A stretch of 64,000 bases of DNA, from NCBI GenBank assembly GCA_024763075.1, contig JANTGF010000011.1, positions 16,364 to 80,363 of the forward strand, given 5' to 3'. The translations under genes and the position numbers were made by a program. The notes beneath the pieces are model-generated. The model ran no database searches and was not told the origin of the DNA. It was given only the letters and a program-made list of their open reading frames with translations. The DNA comes from Bacteroidales bacterium (lineage in GTDB: Bacteria > Bacteroidota > Bacteroidia > Bacteroidales > VadinHA17). This document shows, one piece after another, positions 16,976-25,730 of this stretch. Every line of letters begins with the position of its first letter. The stretch's first letter is position 1.

Positions 16976-18379
16976 TTATTTGACATCGAGGGCATTTGGT
17001 CCGACAAAAGTAGAAGGAATAGTTTCAATTAACCTGTCACCATCATACACGCCGATTTCTATTTTGTTTTTAGATGAATGTAAATTTTTCTTTTTTATCA
17101 GAATAAGGAACATACTTTTGGTCAGTTCTCCTTTTTTCGCAACAATATCACCGCCTATCATTTTAATTGAGCCGTTTCCTTCAATAAGTTTAATACTGAC
17201 AGGTATTTCATCACGGGACTTATTCACCACCTCAATGTTATAAAGATTTGAATAAGAGTCTCCCGACTCCTGGTATAAAGTGCCGGGTGCTCTGAGAATG
17301 GTAGTTTCAATATCTGTTCTTACAGAAAACAGGAAAGCTACAACACTGATTAAAACTGCAAGTACCACAGAATAGGCTATGGCACGTGCATTTAGTCTGT
17401 GTTTTTTCCCTTCTTTAATTGAAGTTTCAGATGCAAAACGTATCAGGCCCTTTGGTTTCTTTACACGGGTCATAACCGCATCGCAGGCATCAATACAGGC
17501 TGTACAATTAATACACTCGAGCTGTGTGCCATTTCTGATGTCAATTCCGGTAGGACAAACTGCAACACAAGCATTACAGGCAATGCAATCACCCTGGTTT
17601 TCTTCTTTTTTATTAAGTGGACCTCTGGGTTCACCCCTGACATAATCATAAGCAACCACCATGGAATTATTATCCAGCATCACACCCTGAAGCCGGCCAT
17701 AAGGGCAGGCAATAGTACAAACCTGTTCCCTGAACCAGGCAAAAATAAAATAGAAAATAAAAGAAAAGACAAAAATCCCGATGTAACCTCCAAGGTATTC
17801 TGATGGACCTGCTTTTACGAATTCTTTTACTTTATCCAGCCCGATAATATAAGAAAGAAAAGTATGGGCAACCACAAGGGCAATTAGATAATAAATTCCA
17901 TGCTTCAGTACTCTTTTGAAGATCTTTTCAGCATTCCAGGCCTGGTTTTTCAGTCTTCGCTGTGCCTGTGGATTGCCATCAATCAGCCATTCTACCTGTC
18001 GGTAAATAAATTCCATAAAAATGGTCTGAGGACACAACCATCCACAGAATAGCCTTCCGTAAATAACTGTAAATAAAACGATGAAAACAATAAGCGTAAT
18101 CATTGCAAGTACAAACAGGTGGAAATCCTGTGGCCAGAAAACCACTCCAAAAATCACAAATTTTCGTTCGATGATATTAAACAGAAGCAATTGTTCACCA
18201 TGTACTTTGATAAACGGGGCAATAAAAAAGAAGGCAAGCAGGAAAAATGCAAGGATTTTCCTGTAGTTGTAATAGGTTCCTTTGGGTTTTTTTGCATAGA
18301 CCCAGACTCTTTTTCCCTCATCACTTACGGTGGTCAGCCTGTCTCTGTAACTTATATCCTGACCGGGTTTGGTTTTCAT
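16976..18379 (-). CDS. ccoG: Cytochrome c oxidase accessory protein CcoG
   Basis: 467 residues. About five membrane segments in the first 340 residues; FCGWLCPQTIFMEF and CTIACPYGRLQG are the conserved cysteine motifs of the N-terminal half. A double [4Fe-4S] ferredoxin domain follows (DCIACNACVAVCPTGIDIRNG then LECINCTACIDACD, around residues 260-300). The C-terminal 115 residues form an Ig-like FixG domain. CcoG is a copper reductase-type protein needed for maturation of cbb3 oxidase. A strong terminator separates it from the structural genes upstream, so its level is probably lower than theirs. Confidence 0.93.
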   Translation of the reverse strand: MKTKPGQDISYRDRLTTVSDEGKRVWVYAKKPKGTYYNYRKILAFFLLAFFFIAPFIKVHGEQLLLFNIIERKFVIFGVVFWPQDFHLFVLAMITLIVFIVLFTVIYGRLFCGWLCPQTIFMEFIYRQVEWLIDGNPQAQRRLKNQAWNAEKIFKRVLKHGIYYLIALVVAHTFLSYIIGLDKVKEFVKAGPSEYLGGYIGIFVFSFIFYFIFAWFREQVCTIACPYGRLQGVMLDNNSMVVAYDYVRGEPRGPLNKKEENQGDCIACNACVAVCPTGIDIRNGTQLECINCTACIDACDAVMTRVKKPKGLIRFASETSIKEGKKHRLNARAIAYSVVLAVLISVVAFLFSVRTDIETTILRAPGTLYQESGDSYSNLYNIEVVNKSRDEIPVSIKLIEGNGSIKMIGGDIVAKKGELTKSMFLILIKKKNLHSSKNKIEIGVYDGDRLIETIPSTFVGPNALDVK

Positions 18380-18398
18380 TTAAGTTGTTGGTTTTTAG

Positions 18399-18449
18399 AA
18401 AAATTAAAAAAGCACCTTCTTCCTGATCATAGAAACAGGGAAAAGGTGC
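18399..18449 (-). terminator. Intrinsic terminator between ccoP and ccoG
   Basis: On the minus strand a 14-position stem with one mismatch and one wobble pair (18449-18436 with 18425-18412) and a 10-nt loop is followed by TTTTTTAATTTTT. It lies 27 bases past the ccoP stop. It should end or reduce transcription from the ccoNOQP genes into ccoGH. Confidence 0.85.
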
Positions 18450-18475
18450 AATAGTAAAGATCTTATTTTCAGGTT

Positions 18476-19108
18476 TTATTCTGAAACCTTTTCTCCGTTC
18501 ACCCAGCGATCACCCTCGGGCGCTTTCGGGTTCGGAGGATTGGATCCTTTTAAACTGATTATATAACTCAATACATTTTGTATCTGCTTTGGAGAGAGTT
18601 GGTCCTTATATGAGATCATTCCTTTTTCCAAAACACCATTGATTACAATTTCATACATGTTTTGTATGGTACCGCCATGAATCCAGTACTCATCGGTAAA
18701 ATTCGGACCAATCAGTCCTTCCCCATGCTTACCATGACAAACAGAGCAAATTTTATCAAATGTTGCCTTCCCGTCATCAAGACTTTCATTGTCTGTAAGT
18801 ACAGTCAGGCTGGCTGCTGCTTTGGCAGGGTCTTCTCTTTTATACAAATCAGCAGCCGCGGCAATTTCCTTTTCGTACTTCACATCCTGCAGGTCTGCTG
18901 ATTTAAATACGTGGTAAACCAGGAGAAATACCACAGCAAAAATGATCGTTAAATAAAACAGGTACTTCCACCAGGGGGGGAGGTCATTATCAAGTTCACG
19001 AATTCCGTCGTATTCATGTCCGGCAAGTAGCTTTTCATGTGTAATTTCGTCAAATTCCGGCTCATTCGCATGATGCAAATTATTGTTTTTTTCGTCGTTT
19101 GTAGCCAT
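18476..19108 (-). CDS. ccoP: cbb3 oxidase subunit III CcoP, single-heme form
   Basis: 210 residues. A soluble N terminus with the conserved EYDGIRELDNDLPPWWKYLFY segment (residues 32-52), which also starts proteobacterial CcoP, leads into one membrane helix (about 47-66) and one cytochrome c domain with CSVCHGKHGEGLIGPN (CxxCH at 121-125). Met164 or the Met at the end of the GVLEKGMISY segment is the likely axial ligand. Proteobacterial CcoP has two c-type hemes; here there is one, a form found in Bacteroidota. It passes electrons to CcoO within the oxidase complex. Confidence 0.92.
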   Translation of the reverse strand: MATNDEKNNNLHHANEPEFDEITHEKLLAGHEYDGIRELDNDLPPWWKYLFYLTIIFAVVFLLVYHVFKSADLQDVKYEKEIAAAADLYKREDPAKAAASLTVLTDNESLDDGKATFDKICSVCHGKHGEGLIGPNFTDEYWIHGGTIQNMYEIVINGVLEKGMISYKDQLSPKQIQNVLSYIISLKGSNPPNPKAPEGDRWVNGEKVSE

Positions 19109-19127
19109 ATCTGAAATATTTTATTTT

Positions 19128-19319
19128 TTAATTATCTTGATTTATTTCTTCATCTTCATCCATGGGTATTTCACTCCAGCGTTTCATATCCTTTTTATCC
19201 GTTGTGAAAGTGTAAATAGTAACCATAATAAAGACTGCCAGAAACAGGAACATGGCTATGACCGGGAACTTAGATAACCCGGTCACTTCTACGCCATTCT
19301 GTAATATCAAAGTGATCAT
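19128..19319 (-). CDS. ccoQ: CcoQ-like small subunit of cbb3 oxidase
   Basis: 63 residues with one membrane helix (about 17-40) and a charged cytosolic tail (TDKKDMKRW..EDEEINQD). Size, topology and position between ccoNO and ccoP match CcoQ, which stabilises the interaction of CcoP with the core. Sequence conservation in this family is low, so the call rests mainly on context. The start lies two bases from the ccoNO stop. Confidence 0.75.
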   Translation of the reverse strand: MITLILQNGVEVTGLSKFPVIAMFLFLAVFIMVTIYTFTTDKKDMKRWSEIPMDEDEEINQDN

Positions 19320-19321
19320 TA

Positions 19322-21457
19322 TTATTTGTTTTTTTCAACCATTATGTCAGTTCCCAGCCGTTGCAGATATGCAATCAGAGCCACAACCTGCCGTGTAGGT
19401 TCTACATCAATACCTTCGGCTTTCAGTCCGTCTGCTATTCCTTTTGCCTGTTTCATGAGCTCATCATTAGCAATCTTATCATACCCCTCGGGGTAAGGAA
19501 CTCCCAGTTTTTGCATTACTCTGATCTTTTTAGGTGTAAGCCTCAGGTTGATGTCCTTTTTCGCCAACCAGGGATAGGGAGGCATAATGGATTTGTCATT
19601 GATTTTCTGAGGATCCATCAGGTGATTGTAATGCCAGGAATCGGGTTTGTAAAGCTTTCCGGATTTTACCCCCTCACGTGCCAGGTCGGGACCGGTTCTT
19701 TTGGAGCCGTACTGGAAGGGATGGTCATATACTACTTCTCCGGCTTTGGAATACTCACCATAGCGTTCAGTTTCTGACCTGAAGGGCCGGATCATCTGAG
19801 AATGACAGTTGTAACATCCTTCGCTCACGTAAACATCGCGCCCCTGTAACTCCAAAGGAGTGTAGGGTTTGACACTTTCAATAGTAGGAACATTGGTTTT
19901 GATAAAGTAGGTAGGTATAATTTCTATGATACCACCAATCAGGATAACTACCATTGCTGCAATTAAAAACAGAATGGGCTTTCTTTCAAGAAAACGGTGC
20001 CAGCCTTCACCTGCAGCTCTTTTCCCCTGAGTTTGTAAAGGTACAGCCTGCGATTCTTCATCGGCAATAAAACTACCCGCTTTTACAGTTTTATACATAT
20101 TGTAAACCCAGAGTAAAAGTCCTGTGTAATATAAGGTTCCGCCAAATGCCCTGATGTGGTACATGGGCAGGATCTGAGTTACCGTTTCAAGGAAATTCGG
20201 ATAAACCAGAAATCCTTCAGGGGTAAATTGCTTCCACATGGAAGCCTGGGTAATCCCTGCAAAATAAAGAGGAATGGCATAAAAAAGAATTCCCAATGTG
20301 GCAATCCAGAAATGCGTATTTGCCAGTTTAATGGAATACAATTTTGTGTTAAAAAGTTTTGGTATCAGCCAGTAAAGCATACCGAAAGTGAGAAATCCGT
20401 TCCAGCCCAACGCTCCGATATGAACGTGTGCAATGGTCCAGTCGGTAAAATGGCTGATTGCATTTACCCATTTCAGAGACATCATCGGACCTTCAAAGGT
20501 GGACATTCCATAGGCAGTTACGGCAACAACAAAGAATTTAAGAACCGGATCTTCCCGCACCTTATCCCAGGCTCCTCTCAATGTAAGTAGTCCGTTGATC
20601 ATACCACCCCAGGAAGGAGCGATCAGCATGATAGAGAAGGCTACACCCAGGGATTGTACCCATTCGGGAAGTGCCGAATAGAGCAAATGGTGCGGGCCTG
20701 CCCAAATATATAAAAAGATCAGTGCCCAGAAATGAATAATGGACAGACGATAAGAATAAATGGGCCTGTTTGCCGCTTTTGGCACAAAATAATACATCAA
20801 ACCCAGATAGGGGGTGGTAAGAAAAAATGCTACCGCATTATGTCCGTACCACCATTGTACAAGAGCGTCCTGAACTCCGGCAAAGAGCGGGTAGCTTTTG
20901 AAAAGACTTACCGGCAATTCAAAGGAATTAACAATGTGCAGTACTGCCACGGTTACCCAGGTAGCAATGTAAAACCAGATAGCCACATAAATATGGCTGA
21001 CCCTTCTCTGAAGTAATGTGCCAAACATATTGATACCAAAAACTACCCAGACAAGCGTAATAGCAATGTCAATGGGCCATTCCAGTTCAGCATATTCCTT
21101 ACTGATTGTGATGCCAAGCGACAGGGTAAGCGCAGCAGAAACAATGATGAGCTGCCATCCCCAGAAGTGGATTTTACTTAGTAAATCACTATACATCCTG
21201 GTTTTTAACAACCGCTGCATTGAGTAATATACCGCCGTGAAAATGCCATTTCCAACAAATGCAAATATGGCAGCATTTGTATGAATCGGCCGGATACGAC
21301 CAAAGGTAAAATACTCGAGATGCATCCCCCATGAAGGGAGAAAGATGTGAAAAGCTGCAAATAAGCCATAGAGTAATCCGACTACTCCCCAGATCATTGT
21401 AGCATAAGCAAATTGTTTGACAATTTTATTGTCATAATAAAACTTTTCAGGTTCCAT
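19322..21457 (-). CDS. ccoNO: cbb3-type cytochrome c oxidase, fused subunits I and II (CcoN-CcoO)
   Basis: 711 residues from the ATG at 21457 (a TTG two codons earlier is not needed). The first 475 residues are the twelve-helix heme-copper oxidase subunit, including HTNAAIFAF (heme ligand His), WWYGHNAVAFFLTTPYLG (copper-site His and cross-linked Tyr region), PHHLLYSALP and THFWIATLG. The second part is the membrane-anchored cytochrome c subunit CcoO with EGCYNCHSQMIRPFR (CxxCH at 548-552) and the axial Met in SIMPPYPWL. The fusion is usual in Bacteroidota. The complex reduces oxygen with high affinity and pumps protons, allowing microaerobic respiration. Confidence 0.96.
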   Translation of the reverse strand: MEPEKFYYDNKIVKQFAYATMIWGVVGLLYGLFAAFHIFLPSWGMHLEYFTFGRIRPIHTNAAIFAFVGNGIFTAVYYSMQRLLKTRMYSDLLSKIHFWGWQLIIVSAALTLSLGITISKEYAELEWPIDIAITLVWVVFGINMFGTLLQRRVSHIYVAIWFYIATWVTVAVLHIVNSFELPVSLFKSYPLFAGVQDALVQWWYGHNAVAFFLTTPYLGLMYYFVPKAANRPIYSYRLSIIHFWALIFLYIWAGPHHLLYSALPEWVQSLGVAFSIMLIAPSWGGMINGLLTLRGAWDKVREDPVLKFFVVAVTAYGMSTFEGPMMSLKWVNAISHFTDWTIAHVHIGALGWNGFLTFGMLYWLIPKLFNTKLYSIKLANTHFWIATLGILFYAIPLYFAGITQASMWKQFTPEGFLVYPNFLETVTQILPMYHIRAFGGTLYYTGLLLWVYNMYKTVKAGSFIADEESQAVPLQTQGKRAAGEGWHRFLERKPILFLIAAMVVILIGGIIEIIPTYFIKTNVPTIESVKPYTPLELQGRDVYVSEGCYNCHSQMIRPFRSETERYGEYSKAGEVVYDHPFQYGSKRTGPDLAREGVKSGKLYKPDSWHYNHLMDPQKINDKSIMPPYPWLAKKDINLRLTPKKIRVMQKLGVPYPEGYDKIANDELMKQAKGIADGLKAEGIDVEPTRQVVALIAYLQRLGTDIMVEKNK

Positions 21458-21475
21458 AAGCAATCTTTGTTTTGG

Positions 21476-21724
21476 TTATTTTATTGAGTTAACGGGTTTT
21501 TCTTCTTCTGTATCCTTTTTTTCTTCCTTATTCTCTTTATCTTTCTTTTCAGGCAGGTCATCATCAAACAAAATTCTTACAGCCGGACTGTAATCATCTT
21601 CATACTGGCCGCCTTTCACAGCCCATATAAAAGCAATAACAAAGCCCCCTGTAACAATGGCTCCAATGATAATAAGAAAGACAATGGCATGCAATGATAT
21701 ATATATGCTAATTTTTGAAAACAA
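21476..21724 (-). CDS. ccoS: CcoS, cbb3 oxidase maturation protein
   Basis: 82 residues: one membrane helix (about 11-34), then FIWAVKGGQYEDDYSPAVRILFDDD, the diagnostic CcoS signature, and a charged Lys/Glu tail. CcoS is needed for cofactor insertion into the cbb3 core. No ATG exists in frame between the upstream stop (21737-21739) and the helix; the start is therefore probably the TTG at 21724 or another non-ATG codon. TAATTTTG on the minus strand (21729-21722) looks like a -7 box but overlaps this start, so it may be chance. It is 12 bp or so upstream of ccoNO. Confidence 0.85.
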   Translation of the reverse strand: MFSKISIYISLHAIVFLIIIGAIVTGGFVIAFIWAVKGGQYEDDYSPAVRILFDDDLPEKKDKENKEEKKDTEEEKPVNSIK

Positions 21725-21812
21725 AATTATCAGAAATCAGCAAAAACACAATAAAAGTTATTTATTTAGAATAATTCTATGGAAAGAGATTGCATCAGGG
21801 CAGGACTCTTAA

Positions 21813-24200
21813 TTATTTCCCGGTTTTATAGTGCTTTGCCAATAATGAAATGTTTAAGGTAGCAAATGCAACTACTGAAACAGAGCTTATGGGCATTAGT
21901 ATGGCTGCAATAATTGGAGAGAGATTGCCACCAACGGCAAATGATAAACCCACTACGTTGTATAAAAAAGAGATAGTGAAACTGGCAAAAACCACCCACA
22001 TTGCTTTGCGGGTAAAGGTCATAAAACCATTCAGATTTTTAAATTTCCCCGATTTCAGAATGGCATCACATGCCGGAGAGAACTGGAAAATATCATCTGC
22101 AATGCTTATTCCCACATCACTCTCATTCAAGGCACCTGCATCGTTCAGCCCGTCACCCACCATTAATACTTTATGGCCTTCGCTTTTCAACCTTTTAATG
22201 TATCGGAATTTATCCTCGGGTGACTGATTAAAATGCAACCGGGTTTTATCCCTGAAAACAGGCAATAGTCGTTCTTTCTCAGAATCGTTGTCACCCGAGA
22301 TCAAATGGAGTTCATAATTTTCAGACAAACTGTTGATCACCTGTTCCATGCCTTCCCTGTACTTGTTGTGTATGACGAAATAACCTTTTATCTGATTATT
22401 AATGTTTACAAATACAATGGTTGACACAGCTTCTGACCGGGTTGTTTTACCGGTAATAAATTCTTCAGAACCAATGTTTACTTTTATCCCCTTTACCTCT
22501 GCGGTGATTCCCATGCCCGGAATTTCTTTGAATTTTTCAACAGGGTAAATGATCTTGTCCGGAATATCATTTGTAATTGCCCTACTGACAGGATGTGCAG
22601 AGTGCATACTAACGGACCGGATCATCCCCATTTCTTCACCGCTTAATTTCTCCCCTTTCCACTCGGTATCCATTTCGGCTGAGTAAGTAATGGTGCCTGT
22701 TTTATCAAATACGATGGTATCGGTTTTGCTCAGCCGTTCCACCACCGATGACTGTTTCAGATAAAAACCACTACGACCAAACCAACGCATGGTACTACCG
22801 AAAGTAAATGGCAGTGTGAGTGCAAGAGCACACGGGCAGGCAATGATCAACACCGAGGTAAATGCAAAAATGGCCTTTGAAGGATCCCTGAACAACCAGA
22901 AAGTACCTGCTGCAACCGCAACAAGCAATATGACTATCGTAAAATACTGGCTGACTTTATTTACAACAGATTCAATTCCATCTTCACTTTCTGCTTTTGT
23001 CTGGTACTGATTCCAGAGTTGGGTCAGATTGCTTTGATCCACACTTTTTGTTACTTCCAGTTCAATGCTGCTGCCAATTTGCCTTCCCCCGGCAAATAAA
23101 ACATCGCCTTCTTTTTTAATTACCGGAAGGGATTCTCCGGTCACAAAACTGTAATCAATGTTTCCGTTTCCTTTTACCAGGACCGAATCAGTTGGGATCA
23201 GTTCATGGTTTCTTATAAGGATATGATCGTTTGGTGCAATATCGCTCAGGGCCACTACATTTTCTTCACTTTCCTTTACTTTGGTGACTGCCACCGGAAA
23301 GAAAGATTTATAGGTTCTTTCAAACGAAAGTGCCTGGTAGGTTTTATTCTGATACCATTTTCCGATGAGAAGGAAAAATACCAGGCCGGTAAGTGAATCC
23401 ATGTATCCGATGCCGGTTCCGGTGAAGATCATCCAAGAACTTTGCAAAAACAAAGTGGTTATTCCCAATGCAATCGGAAGGTCGATGTTGATGATTCCTT
23501 TTTTTAGGTTTTTAAATGCCGACAGAAAATAATCATTGCTGCAATAAAAAACCACGGGTAATACCAGTATAAAGCTCATCCATCCAAAGAAATCTTTCAG
23601 GAAACCTTCCAGTTGCTGTGATCCAGGCAGGTACTCCGGGAAATTATACAGCATAATGTTCATGAAACTAAAACCGGCAATGCCTATTTTAATGAGGATG
23701 TCTTTTTGCGACTTTTTATTTTCTTCATTTTTCTCCAGGGATATTTCAGGAATGTAGTGAATGGATTCAAGGAGTTCCGCAATCCGGCGAAGGCTGGTTT
23801 TTTCTTCATTATAGGTAATGAAAACCTCTTTTTTTACAAAATTCACGGAAGAATGAATGATGCCCGGTTCCAGTGTATTCAAATTTTCAAGCAGCCAGAT
23901 ACAGGAACTGCAATGAATAGCAGGAATGAACATACGGACTTTACTGATTCCTCCGTCAGAAAAATCAAGAATTTTGGATTTAAGTTCCTTATCATCCAGA
24001 TATGCATATTTGTTACCGGCGGAGCTTGTGTCCACTTTTATCCCCGACATGGGGGCAATTTTGTAATACTGACTCAGATCTTTTTCATTCAGTATCTGAT
24101 AAACAGTTTTGCATCCGTTACAGCAAAAAGGTTTACCATCCCACATTACAGGATGTTTTCCGCAATCTTCGCCACAGTGAATGCATTTTACCGGTTCCAT
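21813..24200 (-). CDS. ccoI: Copper-translocating P1B-type ATPase CcoI/FixI
   Basis: 795 residues. An N-terminal cysteine cluster (CIHCGEDC, FCCNGCKTVY, residues 6-34) is typical of CcoI, followed by a heavy-metal-associated domain with CSSC (97-100), membrane helices, TGES (354-357), the metal-site CPC motif in ACPCALAL (455-457), the phosphorylated Asp499 in DKTGT, and the hinge GDGLNDAGAL. The enzyme exports Cu(I) toward the periplasm for cbb3 oxidase assembly. It is the first gene of the locus. A TACTTTTG box on the minus strand (24243-24236) may be its -7 element. Confidence 0.94.
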   Translation of the reverse strand: MEPVKCIHCGEDCGKHPVMWDGKPFCCNGCKTVYQILNEKDLSQYYKIAPMSGIKVDTSSAGNKYAYLDDKELKSKILDFSDGGISKVRMFIPAIHCSSCIWLLENLNTLEPGIIHSSVNFVKKEVFITYNEEKTSLRRIAELLESIHYIPEISLEKNEENKKSQKDILIKIGIAGFSFMNIMLYNFPEYLPGSQQLEGFLKDFFGWMSFILVLPVVFYCSNDYFLSAFKNLKKGIINIDLPIALGITTLFLQSSWMIFTGTGIGYMDSLTGLVFFLLIGKWYQNKTYQALSFERTYKSFFPVAVTKVKESEENVVALSDIAPNDHILIRNHELIPTDSVLVKGNGNIDYSFVTGESLPVIKKEGDVLFAGGRQIGSSIELEVTKSVDQSNLTQLWNQYQTKAESEDGIESVVNKVSQYFTIVILLVAVAAGTFWLFRDPSKAIFAFTSVLIIACPCALALTLPFTFGSTMRWFGRSGFYLKQSSVVERLSKTDTIVFDKTGTITYSAEMDTEWKGEKLSGEEMGMIRSVSMHSAHPVSRAITNDIPDKIIYPVEKFKEIPGMGITAEVKGIKVNIGSEEFITGKTTRSEAVSTIVFVNINNQIKGYFVIHNKYREGMEQVINSLSENYELHLISGDNDSEKERLLPVFRDKTRLHFNQSPEDKFRYIKRLKSEGHKVLMVGDGLNDAGALNESDVGISIADDIFQFSPACDAILKSGKFKNLNGFMTFTRKAMWVVFASFTISFLYNVVGLSFAVGGNLSPIIAAILMPISSVSVVAFATLNISLLAKHYKTGK

Positions 24201-24698
24201 ATGTTATTAAAGAGATGTTTCTGGCTTTGAATAGGCAAAAGTAGTCAATTATCAAATAACAGTTAGCATTTATCAGTATCAAGTTACCAGGTGACCAGCA
24301 AACAGAAAATCAAATGTCGAATTCCGGACACCAAATGTCAAATTTCGAATTTCGAATTTCAAATGAAAAACATTAAGTACTGAATGTCAAAAGCATTCCA
24401 TTTTGTTTCTCGCTTCTTATTTCATTTTTCATTTGTAAAACTGACTTCGACAAGCTCAGCCAGCAGACAAATTATTCTCCAAAATTACTACTCCATTTTC
24501 AAATCAATGTATTCTCAAATTTTCAAATTAACTTTACTTTTGCCTTCAGCCTTCTGCCTTACATTTTTCTTCTGCCTTCTTACTTTTTCCTTCTGCTTTA
24601 GAATAATCTTTTATATATGACAATAATCATTAAAAAATCAGTGATTTTTTTAAAACTTTGCATAAATTTGAACGTAAATTATAAATAACTGATTAACA
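24201..24698. other. 498-bp non-coding spacer with simple and dispersed repeats
   Basis: No gene is supported here. It contains three tandem AATTTCG-like units (24341-24360), the word CAAATGTCGA (24311-24320) that recurs in the spacer near 39.6 kb, and CTTCGACAAGCTCAGCC (24445-24461), which has the look of a dispersed palindromic-repeat fragment seen in many genomes. The second half is a pyrimidine-rich run of CTTCTGCC-like words (about 24540-24600). It separates the divergent ccoI and pta genes and so must also hold their promoters. Confidence 0.55.
24663..24670 (+). promoter_or_regulatory. Possible -7 promoter element for the pta cluster
   Basis: TAAATTTG matches TAnnTTTG exactly and lies 28 bp before the pta ATG. 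No perfect TTTG is found 19-21 bp upstream; the region there is T-rich. Confidence 0.4.
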
Positions 24699-25700
24699 AT
24701 GGATTTGATATCTGGTATAAAAGAAAAAGCAAAAAGAAACCGGCAGAGAATTGTTCTTCCGGAGGGTTATGAGGAAAGGACTTTAAAAGCTGCCGGAATA
24801 GCAACTGAAGAAAATCTTGCAGATGTAATTCTTTTGGGTGGCCGGGAAGAAATTTTGGCAAAGGCAGCTGAATTTGGAGTAAAAAATATTGACAAAATCA
24901 CCATTATCAATCCGAAACAGCACGAAAAAAAGCAGGTTTATATTGATTTGATGGTAGAATTAAGAAAAAAGAAGGGTTTAACCCCCACAGAAGCATCAAA
25001 GCTTATAGAAGATCCTCTGTATCTCGGTACACTTATGATTAAAAACGGAGATGCTGACGGAGAGGTTGCCGGCGCAGATAATGCAACAGGTGATGTTCTC
25101 AGGCCTGCTTTTCAGTTTGTAAAGACAAAACCGGGAATCAGTGTGGTTTCCGGTGCTTTTGTTATGATCCTGAAAGATCAGGAATTCGGGGAAGACGGGA
25201 TGCTGGTTTTTGCCGATTGTGCGGTACATCCGGATCCAAATGAAAACGAACTGGCAGAAATTGCCGTGGCAACGGCTCATACTACCCGTGCAATTGCAGG
25301 AATGGAACCACGAATTGCTATGCTGAGTTTTTCCACAAAAGGAAGTGCAAAACATGAACTGGTGGATAAAGTGATAAATGCTACAAAGATTGCCAGGGAA
25401 ATGGATCCCTCGCTTAAAATTGACGGGGAATTGCAGGCAGATGCCGCCATTGTGGATGCAATTGGTAAAAAGAAAGCTCCCGGCAGTGAGATTGCAGGCA
25501 GGGCAAATGTGCTGGTATTTCCTGATCTTCAGTCTGGTAATATTTCCTATAAATTGGTTCAACGGCTGGCACATGCCGAAGCTCTCGGTCCTGTTTTACA
25601 AGGAATGGCAGCACCTATCAACGATCTTTCCAGGGGGTGCTCGGTAAGTGATATTGTAAATATGATTGCAGTTACTGCAAATCAGGCTGCAACCGAATAA
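24699..25700 (+). CDS. pta: Phosphate acetyltransferase
   Basis: 333 residues, the length of the short catalytic Pta form without the N-terminal DRTGG/CobB-like domains. It begins with the family motif RIVLPEGYEERTLKAA; DGEVAGADNATGDVLRPAFQ and SGAFVMIL contribute to the CoA and phosphate site; NVLVFPDLQSGNISYKLVQRL is the C-terminal signature. It converts acetyl-CoA and phosphate to acetyl phosphate. It leads a plus-strand cluster with ackA two genes on, so acetyl phosphate made here feeds ATP synthesis by the kinase. The 30-bp gap to the next gene indicates one operon. Confidence 0.94.
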   Translation: MDLISGIKEKAKRNRQRIVLPEGYEERTLKAAGIATEENLADVILLGGREEILAKAAEFGVKNIDKITIINPKQHEKKQVYIDLMVELRKKKGLTPTEASKLIEDPLYLGTLMIKNGDADGEVAGADNATGDVLRPAFQFVKTKPGISVVSGAFVMILKDQEFGEDGMLVFADCAVHPDPNENELAEIAVATAHTTRAIAGMEPRIAMLSFSTKGSAKHELVDKVINATKIAREMDPSLKIDGELQADAAIVDAIGKKKAPGSEIAGRANVLVFPDLQSGNISYKLVQRLAHAEALGPVLQGMAAPINDLSRGCSVSDIVNMIAVTANQAATE

Positions 25701-25730
25701 AAGGAATTGAATTCATAATACAATAATAAA

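Noticed and set aside
21722..21729. -7 promoter box on the minus strand upstream of ccoS
   Set aside because: TAATTTTG overlaps the only plausible start codon of ccoS, so it cannot start a transcript for that gene and is probably chance in AT-rich sequence.
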